From Euryarchaeota archaeon UBA173 (GTDB taxonomy: Archaea; Thermoplasmatota; Poseidoniia; Poseidoniales; Thalassarchaeaceae), in contig DAJH01000010.1 of the NCBI GenBank assembly GCA_002498925.1, forward strand, positions 1 through 5,825: a DNA stretch of 5,825 nucleotides. Reading direction: 5' to 3'. Shown here piece by piece: positions 1-5,007 of the stretch. The notes beneath the pieces are model-generated. The model was not told the origin of the DNA. It did no database searches and saw only the letters and a list, made by a program, of their open reading frames with translations. How positions within the stretch are numbered: position 1 is the stretch's first letter; the number at the start of each line of letters is the position of its first letter. Both the position numbers and the translations under genes were made by a program.

Positions 1-504
1 GCCAGGCATGTCGTGTGTTTCTGGTTCAATGTAGGACAATTGGAAGTGCAGGTGAGGGTCCCAGCCACCGTTCTCGTCCTTGTCGCCCATCCAGCAAATC
101 ACTTCTCCCTTGCTAATTTTCTGGCCGACTTTCTTGTCTCTGATGGACCCCGAGTCCAGATGTCCGTACAGTGCCCAAATTTGAGCCCCATCGACGATGT
201 GCTTGGTGATGACCACGTATCCGTAGTCCCCATCAGCAGGATTGTATCCGAAGTGAGAGATCTCACCATCATCGAAAGCCATGCATGGCGTCCCAACAGG
301 CGCCCCAATGTCTATCCCAATGTGGAGCGACCTCTCATCAGAGAAGAGCTCCGTATTGTACATTCCAGGGCGTAACTCATCATATCTTCCAATGTCATAT
401 TCGAAATTCGATGGAGTATATTTCCCAGTGGTGAAATCCCTGACTTCGTATTCATCTGGAAGGTCAACTACTGGGTGATAATCCCCAGTCCGCCACTCGA
501 CCAT
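1..504 (-). CDS. M23/LytM-type metallopeptidase, C-terminus cut by the window edge
   Basis: The first 168 residues of a zinc metallopeptidase are present; the reading frame is open to the window edge. The LytM signature is complete. HIGID supplies His61 and Asp65, YGHL lies at 113-116, and PHLHFQ supplies His151 and His153. By family knowledge His61, Asp65 and His153 bind zinc and His151 is catalytic. Around them are the usual GAPVGTP (67-73), DDGEI and ENGGW (144-148) elements. Known M23 enzymes cut peptide bonds in bacterial peptidoglycan; the substrate in an archaeon is unknown. ENGGW-PHLHFQ recalls the M23 domain found in some multidomain aminotransferase/phosphotransferase proteins, so a longer protein beyond the edge is possible. 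I see no signal peptide or membrane segment, suggesting a cytoplasmic location. The start is the only in-frame ATG near the end of rmuC, 25 bases after its stop, without a well-placed Shine-Dalgarno. It is probably co-transcribed with rmuC. Confidence 0.9.
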   Translation of the reverse strand, partial: MVEWRTGDYHPVVDLPDEYEVRDFTTGKYTPSNFEYDIGRYDELRPGMYNTELFSDERSLHIGIDIGAPVGTPCMAFDDGEISHFGYNPADGDYGYVVITKHIVDGAQIWALYGHLDSGSIRDKKVGQKISKGEVICWMGDKDENGGWDPHLHFQLSYIEPETHDMPG

Positions 505-533
505 GGTGCACCGAGTAAGGACGAGGTCATCAT
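465..533 (-). other. 22-codon mini-ORF at the rmuC/M23 junction
   Basis: An ATG at 533-531 overlaps the rmuC stop as ATGA, directly behind the purine-rich GGAGG at 539-535, with a second ATG at 530-528. This is the best-looking ribosome-binding arrangement on either strand of the window. However, the frame is not that of the peptidase and it stops after 22 codons at 465, inside the peptidase N-terminus. It may be a coupling or leader ORF, the true upstream start of the peptidase hidden by a frameshift error, or chance: the GGAGG coincides with the Glu codons that end rmuC. I cannot decide between these. Confidence 0.25.
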
Positions 534-1768
534 TCCTCCTCTCCTCTATCCCGCCCCGTAGAATTTTGGGGGATACGGGCTACGCCTTCCACAGGCGGCG
601 GCGCTTCCAACTTCCTTTTGGGACTGTCTTTGATGCCTAGCTCCTTGAGACGCCGACCTTCTGGCATCACACGACCATCGTAGGAACCAACTGCTGCATT
701 GTATGCATTCACAGCAGTGTTTAGCCCCCTCCCCATCTTCGCGAGGTCCTCGCCGAACTTCGCAGACCTATCGTAGAACTCCTGCGCACTCTTGTGGATC
801 TCCTTTGCATTGCTCGCCATGGAATGCTGCTGCCAGTAGATACCTACTGTCCGGAGTAAACCAATGAGGTCAACGGGCGTGCAAATCAGGATATTCTTGC
901 TGAATGCGTATTCTTGTAATGTCGGATCTACCTCGAAGGCCGCGGCAAGGATAGGCGGTGCTGGGATGTACATTACCGTGAAATCAGAACCACCCAGTGT
1001 TCGGGCGTAATCGCGACTCACTAATGCATCAATGTGCTTCTTCACATCGGATGCGTGTTCCTTCATTTTCATCATACGCGCCTTTGGATCGTCAAGGTCA
1101 AGCCCATCCCAGTATGCTGCGAGAGGAACCTTTGCGTCGATTGGTATGTTACCACCATCTGGTATCCTCGCAACCATATCCACACGGCCCCCGCCTGCTC
1201 CCGAGGCGAGCGTGTACTCAAGGTCGAAGTCACAATGTTGAGTCATTCCTGCAGATTCGGCGATGTTCTTCAGTGAGATCTGCCCCCAATCTCCACGAGA
1301 CTTTATCGAGCCACGCAGTGCAGTGGAAAGCTTGACATTTGTATCTCTAAGATCAGTAGTCTGTTGACGGAGTCCTTCTACTGTTCTCTTGAGTCCCTGG
1401 TAAGCCCCCTCTCGCTCCTTTTCGATACGATCGGTAGACTCCTGCAGTTTGTGCAAACTATCCTTGATGGGCGAGACTAGATCCTCGACTTCCTTCTTCC
1501 GAGCATCGTGGTCTTTACCTGCCTCGGCATTCACCTTGCCGAGTCGCTCTTCGGCAAGCTTGAGAAAGTCCTCAGAGTTTTGTCTCGAGACCTGTGCCGC
1601 CACGCTCTCCATTTGCGCGGCCATAGTATCGCGCCCTTGCTCGACAGCAGCGAGACGCTCTTCGGCACGGACAACGTCCGCCCTCGCTTTACCAGAGGCA
1701 GCGAGCCAGCCGATGACGATCCCGAGGACGACAAAGAGCACACTTAGGAGTTCGTTCACAGGGACCAT
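530..1768 (-). CDS. rmuC: RmuC family DNA recombination protein
   Basis: This 412-residue protein has the full RmuC layout. One hydrophobic segment at about 7-24 should anchor it in the membrane with the rest cytoplasmic. A long charged coiled coil follows (about 30-150), then the RmuC core. Core landmarks are LRGSIKSRGDWGQ (151-163), Asp197 in GRVDMV, IDAKVPLAAY (210-219) and the AAAFEVDPTLQEYA region (275-289). Asp197 with Asp211-Ala-Lys213 resembles a PD-(D/E)xK nuclease motif. Bacterial RmuC restrains rearrangement at inverted repeats; its biochemical activity is poorly defined. Oddly, the usual acidic residue in the (F/V)P.E.A element is replaced (YIPAPPILAAA, 268-278). The C-terminal 35 residues are Pro-rich and charged, probably disordered. 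The ATG at 1768 gives the anchor directly at the N-terminus and has no Shine-Dalgarno, consistent with a leaderless message. It lies divergent from asd and upstream of the peptidase. Confidence 0.93.
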   Translation of the reverse strand: MVPVNELLSVLFVVLGIVIGWLAASGKARADVVRAEERLAAVEQGRDTMAAQMESVAAQVSRQNSEDFLKLAEERLGKVNAEAGKDHDARKKEVEDLVSPIKDSLHKLQESTDRIEKEREGAYQGLKRTVEGLRQQTTDLRDTNVKLSTALRGSIKSRGDWGQISLKNIAESAGMTQHCDFDLEYTLASGAGGGRVDMVARIPDGGNIPIDAKVPLAAYWDGLDLDDPKARMMKMKEHASDVKKHIDALVSRDYARTLGGSDFTVMYIPAPPILAAAFEVDPTLQEYAFSKNILICTPVDLIGLLRTVGIYWQQHSMASNAKEIHKSAQEFYDRSAKFGEDLAKMGRGLNTAVNAYNAAVGSYDGRVMPEGRRLKELGIKDSPKRKLEAPPPVEGVARIPQNSTGRDRGEEE

Positions 1769-1845
1769 TTACTAGTGGGGGTACTTGAACTATTCATTTT
1801 ACAAGAAACAGTCTTTCTTACGTACTACTTTCCACTCCGCGGGAC
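1769..1845. promoter_or_regulatory. Divergent promoter region between rmuC and asd
   Basis: This 77-base space must carry the promoters of both gene strings unless transcription comes from further away. It is more AT-rich than its flanks around 1785-1831. On the minus strand a TATA-like stretch, TTGTAAAATGAAT, lies about 29 bases before the rmuC ATG, as expected for an archaeal promoter giving a leaderless transcript. On the plus strand the match is weaker: TTCTTACGTA lies about 27 bases before the asd ATG. Neither start codon has a Shine-Dalgarno in front of it. The box assignments are by eye and tentative. Confidence 0.5.
1803..1819. repeat. Inverted repeat (6-5-6 dyad), candidate operator
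   Basis: AAGAAA and TTTCTT are perfect inverted arms separated by CAGTC. The dyad centre (1811) is only four bases from the midpoint between the rmuC and asd start codons, and the arms touch both TATA-like stretches. A dimeric regulator bound here could act on both directions. A 6-bp A/T-rich arm can easily arise by chance, so function is only a suggestion. Confidence 0.35.
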
Positions 1846-2994
1846 ATGGGCGGACTCGGACGTGTCCGCTGTGCCATACTGGGGTCTAGGGGGGTGGTCG
1901 CTCAGAGGATTCTCCAGAGGACCGTGAATCACCACTGGCTATCCCCTGCGGCCGTGATAGGTTCTCCCGAAACAGCCGGAAAGCGAATCTCAGATTTGCC
2001 TTGGTCATTGGATGAGAAGAGACCGCCCCTTCCTGATATAATAGTCAGAGAAATCGGCGACCCCGCGTCCCTAGCCGAGGAACTAATCTCGGAGGGCATT
2101 AGGATAGTATTCTCAGCTCTACCCGAGGGGCCGGCTGAAATCGCGGAAGAGACGCTCGCAAGCTCTGGCTTGGTCGTAATTAGCCACTCCATAATCCACA
2201 GAATGAAAGAACACGTACCATTAGTCATACCAGAAGCAAACCACAATCACTTGCAAATCCTCAGTTCCCAGAGTCAGTATGGGGAAGGGAGGCTGATCTC
2301 ATGCAGCAATTGCATGACTGTCCCACTGGCGATAACCCTCTCCCCCTTGAATGAAGAAATAGGCATACATGGAATTTCGATATCAACCGAGCAGTCCCTC
2401 TCAGGAGGGGGGAGGGAAATGCTGTCTAGTCTAGGACTTGGCAACTTACTGCCCAGGGGGATCGAAGGTGAGGCGGATAGTGTACGTAACGAACTCCTGA
2501 GAATTCTCGGCAATACAAACTCCGAAGGTTCCACAAACGCAGCAATCGACATCGATGTATGCTGTGAAAGAGTTGACAGGAAACACGGGCATTTAGCCAG
2601 GGTAGATGTGATTCTGGAAAGGGATGCCAGCGCTCATGAGGTTGTTCAAATCTGGTCAAAACACACTTCCAGGGCCCAGGCGCTCGACCTCCCCTCGGCA
2701 TGCCAAGAGCCAATTCACTTCGTCTCCGACCCCAATAACGTCGAGGAATCAAGGTGGGAGGGAGGGGAAACCCGATCCCCGGGCGATGATCTCCGCGCTG
2801 CAATGGCTGTCGCAGTCGGCGATATCCATGTTTCTGGAAATAGAATGAGCTTCACTACCGTGGCTGACAATACAATCAGAGGGGCTGCCGGATACAGCGT
2901 TTTGATGGCAGAATTATTACTCGCAGAAGGTATGATTCACGATATCGGACATTCTCAGACAAGCTATCTAGGGTCAATCGGAGAGAGGCAGTAG
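1846..2994 (+). CDS. asd: Aspartate-semialdehyde dehydrogenase, divergent
   Basis: The enzyme reduces aspartyl phosphate to aspartate semialdehyde with NAD(P)H, the branch point to Lys, Thr, Met and Ile. At 382 residues it is slightly longer than typical archaeal members. An N-terminal Rossmann fold opens with CAILGSRGVVAQRI (9-22). VFSALPEG (88-95) and VPLVIPEANHNHL (124-136) are family hallmarks. Cys156 in SNC is the expected nucleophile, Gln183 lies in the TEQSLSGGG loop, and Arg242 with His249 (RVDRKHGH) have the seven-residue spacing of the substrate Arg and acid-base His. NTIRGAAGYSVLMAEL (342-357) closes the fold. Several normally strict motifs have drifted: GATGxVG reads GSRGVVA, TNPNC reads SCSNC, and the GEExK element reads GEADS, so its Lys is missing. 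Orthology is still clear but activity should not be taken for granted. The ATG puts the Rossmann strand at the usual distance from the N-terminus. It heads the rightward string. Confidence 0.88.
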   Translation: MGGLGRVRCAILGSRGVVAQRILQRTVNHHWLSPAAVIGSPETAGKRISDLPWSLDEKRPPLPDIIVREIGDPASLAEELISEGIRIVFSALPEGPAEIAEETLASSGLVVISHSIIHRMKEHVPLVIPEANHNHLQILSSQSQYGEGRLISCSNCMTVPLAITLSPLNEEIGIHGISISTEQSLSGGGREMLSSLGLGNLLPRGIEGEADSVRNELLRILGNTNSEGSTNAAIDIDVCCERVDRKHGHLARVDVILERDASAHEVVQIWSKHTSRAQALDLPSACQEPIHFVSDPNNVEESRWEGGETRSPGDDLRAAMAVAVGDIHVSGNRMSFTTVADNTIRGAAGYSVLMAELLLAEGMIHDIGHSQTSYLGSIGERQ

Positions 2995-3022
2995 TTCATC
3001 ACTTGCCCCCCCATCCCCGCCC

Positions 3023-3637
3023 ATGCGCCTGCGACATTTGTCCATGTTGCTCTCCAAGTTGGAAAGGTGCGAAGATCCCGATGTTAGCCTAGAGCAATAC
3101 ACTACTTCTGGAGAACTAGCCGCAAGATGGATGTTCGATATTGCCGCCTTCGGTGATTTATTGGAGGGGTCTACTGTCCTAGACCTGGGTTGTGGGAACG
3201 GAATTCTTGGGATTGGGGCCCTACACCTCAGCGCAAATAGTGCAATATTGATTGATTGTGACAGTGATTGCTGCGATGTATCCAGAAGAAACGCAGAAAC
3301 CCTGGAGGGGACAAAGTCTTGCGATATTTTGGAAGCCGATGTCACATCTCTAGATTCAGATTTATGGGGCATTGATCTAGTAATATCTAATCCTCCGTGG
3401 GGTAGGCAGAAGGAGAAAGCAGACGGTCCATTCTTCGACCTCATCGAATCAATAGGGGTGGTATCTCACATTATGCACAGCTCCGATGCGAGGCACATCC
3501 GCCCCAGATTCGAGGAGGCGGGATGGGGTGTTGAGAAGTATGGAGAGGCCGACTTCGCGATTCCCGCGTCATTCGACCATCACCGTAGCTCCAGGGGAGT
3601 TACCAAGGCCGGTTTCTGGAGATTGACCCCTCCCTAG
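3023..3637 (+). CDS. METTL5-like RNA N6-adenine methyltransferase
   Basis: This 204-residue class I SAM-dependent methyltransferase aligns by eye end to end with human METTL5, which makes m6A in 18S rRNA with TRMT112. The N-terminal MRLRHLSMLLSKLE and LEQYTTSGELAARWM (23-37) match the family start, so the ATG at 3023 is preferred over the one at 3044. Motif I is VLDLGCGNGILGIGA (52-66), the acidic end of strand 2 is IDCD (77-80), and the catalytic motif is N123-P-P-W126. IMHSS (150-154) and the YGEADFAIPASFDHH segment (173-187) match the conserved C-terminal part. Most METTL5 proteins have NPPF; here Trp replaces Phe. The likely target is small-subunit rRNA, by homology only; a Trm112 partner gene is not in the window. 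It lies 28 bases after asd and just before csl4. A C-rich run, not a Shine-Dalgarno, precedes the ATG. Confidence 0.9.
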   Translation: MRLRHLSMLLSKLERCEDPDVSLEQYTTSGELAARWMFDIAAFGDLLEGSTVLDLGCGNGILGIGALHLSANSAILIDCDSDCCDVSRRNAETLEGTKSCDILEADVTSLDSDLWGIDLVISNPPWGRQKEKADGPFFDLIESIGVVSHIMHSSDARHIRPRFEEAGWGVEKYGEADFAIPASFDHHRSSRGVTKAGFWRLTPP

Positions 3638-3662
3638 GCCGTCCGTACCGTTGATAGGGGGT

Positions 3663-3680
3663 CGGCCGGTCGCCCGGCCG
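3663..3680 (+). promoter_or_regulatory. GC-rich hairpin abutting the csl4 start codon
   Basis: CGGCCGG and CCGGCCG are perfect 7-bp inverted arms around a TCGC loop, and the stem ends at the base before the ATG at 3681. If the message starts at this ATG, the hairpin would cover the ribosome entry site and could slow initiation or affect coupling to the methyltransferase gene, whose stop is at 3637. If translation starts at the TTG at 3651 instead, this is simply coding sequence. Confidence 0.4.
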
Positions 3681-4982
3681 ATGACGGCTACTGTCGGTGA
3701 CCTTGTCACACCCGGGACCCCTGTCGAGGTCCCAGCGGATGCAGAACCGGGAAACGGCCTCACAGAGTCCAGTGTCGGCTTCGTAGCGGTTGTAAATGGG
3801 AGGCTAGTTTTGGATGATGGGAATATTTCAGTCGATCCTTCAAGGCCACCCATAAATTCGCCAACTGTCGGAGATATTGTTATCGGCGAAGTGAATCGTC
3901 TGAACGAAAACGTTGCCGAAATCAGGATTTTGCATGTAGAGAGCAAGGAGGGCGGCCATAGGAGCCTCCCTGCAATGAAACTCTTTGCAGACATTCACGT
4001 TTCGGAGGTCGTCGATAGATTCACCCCCTCGCCAGGGGATGCCATGAGGATGCGCGATATCGTTAGGGCCAAGATAACCAAATCCGATCCAATACTCAAG
4101 GCCACAACCAAGGGGAGTACCAACCTAGGGGTTCTTTCCGCTTTGTGTACGCAGTGCGGCGAAGATCTAGTGGCGTCCGATGAGAAGCCCGACTTCAACG
4201 TCAAGTGTCCCAGATGCGACTATTCAGCATACAGGGTTCTCTCAGACGGATTCGGGCACGGGCACGAGATAAGGTCCAATAAATCGAAACTCAACAGGTC
4301 AGGAGAGAGGTGGTCCCCAGAAGCAGAGGCCGGACTCGGTCATGATGGTGCGAGGCCATATCTATCCCCCTTGGCAGATTTCAGGAGAGGCGCTTCCCAT
4401 GAAATGCCCGCCAGTGCCAAAGCCACTAGAGGAGGCAGAGGCGGAAGGCCGGGTGGGCGCGGCGGCCAGGGTGGCCCAAGGCGAGAAATGCACAAGGCCG
4501 TATGCACCCTTTGCGGCTGCGATACGAAAGTGCCCTTCAAGCCCACGCCAGGCAAACCAATCCGCTGCCGCGATTGCATGGACAAGGTGAAGGACGGCAG
4601 GGCAACAAAGGAAGAACTCGCCAAAGAGAGGGAGACGATGAATGAGATGAGGGTCAAGGCCCAGGCCACAATGGGGACCAAGCTATTCGTTGGTAGGCTC
4701 TCATATGATACATCAGAGGATGAACTGACCAAGGCATTCTCGGCCCATGGCAAGCTGAAAGAAGTCCACATTGCAATGGACAGGGAATCGGGTCGCTCCA
4801 AGGGCTTCGCGTTCGTTACATTCTCAGACAGGAATGAAGGCTTGTCCGCAGCCAAGAAGATGAATGGAGCAGAGATAGGCGGCAGGAAGATTGTCGTAGA
4901 GGAGTCCAAGCCATCGGGCGGCGGCAGGAAAGGAGGTCCCAGCAGAAGGGGCCGCGGGGACCGAAACCGGTCGAAGCGGTGA
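3681..4982 (+). CDS. csl4: Exosome subunit Csl4 fused to zinc ribbon, RRM and RG-rich tail
   Basis: Archaeal Csl4 is an RNA-binding cap subunit of the exosome, the 3'-5' RNA-degrading ring. Residues 1-60 (GDLVTPG start) fit its N-terminal domain, 61-150 an S1-like RNA-binding domain (VGDIVIGEV), and CTQC (156-159) with CPRC (176-179) its zinc ribbon. Normal Csl4 ends near there, at about 180-200 residues. This one has 433. It goes on with an unassigned 190-249 segment, an RGG-type linker (250-268), a second zinc-ribbon-like module with C275xxC278 and C296xxC299 around VPFKPTPGKP, a basic/acidic helix (301-330) and a full RRM (334-411). RNP2 is LFVGRL (335-340) and RNP1 is KGFAFVTF (374-381). 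A Gly/Arg/Lys tail follows. The frame is continuous. ATG 3681 puts GDLVTPG at the expected N-terminal position; an in-frame TTG at 3651 would add ten residues. Confidence 0.9.
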   Translation: MTATVGDLVTPGTPVEVPADAEPGNGLTESSVGFVAVVNGRLVLDDGNISVDPSRPPINSPTVGDIVIGEVNRLNENVAEIRILHVESKEGGHRSLPAMKLFADIHVSEVVDRFTPSPGDAMRMRDIVRAKITKSDPILKATTKGSTNLGVLSALCTQCGEDLVASDEKPDFNVKCPRCDYSAYRVLSDGFGHGHEIRSNKSKLNRSGERWSPEAEAGLGHDGARPYLSPLADFRRGASHEMPASAKATRGGRGGRPGGRGGQGGPRREMHKAVCTLCGCDTKVPFKPTPGKPIRCRDCMDKVKDGRATKEELAKERETMNEMRVKAQATMGTKLFVGRLSYDTSEDELTKAFSAHGKLKEVHIAMDRESGRSKGFAFVTFSDRNEGLSAAKKMNGAEIGGRKIVVEESKPSGGGRKGGPSRRGRGDRNRSKR

Positions 4983-4983
4983 A

Positions 4984-5007
4984 GTCCCGCCATCCCATCA
5001 GCGGGGC
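4984..5007 (+). promoter_or_regulatory. Hairpin abutting the radical SAM gene start codon
   Basis: GTCCCGC (4984-4990) can pair with GCGGGGC (5001-5007), giving seven pairs including one G-U, around a ten-base loop. The stem starts just after the csl4 stop and ends at the base before the ATG at 5008, the same placement as the hairpin before csl4. There is no T-run after it, so it is unlikely to be an intrinsic terminator. A role in translation or RNA processing is speculative. Confidence 0.35.

Noticed and set aside
13..375. Open frame of 120 codons on the plus strand
   Set aside because: It lies antisense to the M23 peptidase, whose catalytic motifs are unambiguous; the translation resembles no family.
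2426..2803. Open frame of 125 codons on the minus strand, plus others antisense to asd
   Set aside because: They overlap the conserved asd coding sequence and their translations look random.
3651..3680. Upstream in-frame TTG start for csl4
   Set aside because: It would add ten residues before the conserved GDLVTPG start, has no ribosome site, and uses a rarer start codon; kept as an alternative only.
3661..3682. Hairpin before csl4 as an intrinsic terminator of the methyltransferase gene
   Set aside because: No T-run follows the stem and the next gene begins at once, so termination is unlikely.
3569..3994. Open frame of 141 codons on the minus strand across the methyltransferase/csl4 junction
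   Set aside because: It is antisense to two well supported genes and has no recognisable motif or upstream start signal.
4420..4480. GGC/CGG-rich stretch as a tandem DNA repeat or array
   Set aside because: The repetition comes from Arg-Gly codons of the RGG linker; no fixed DNA unit recurs.
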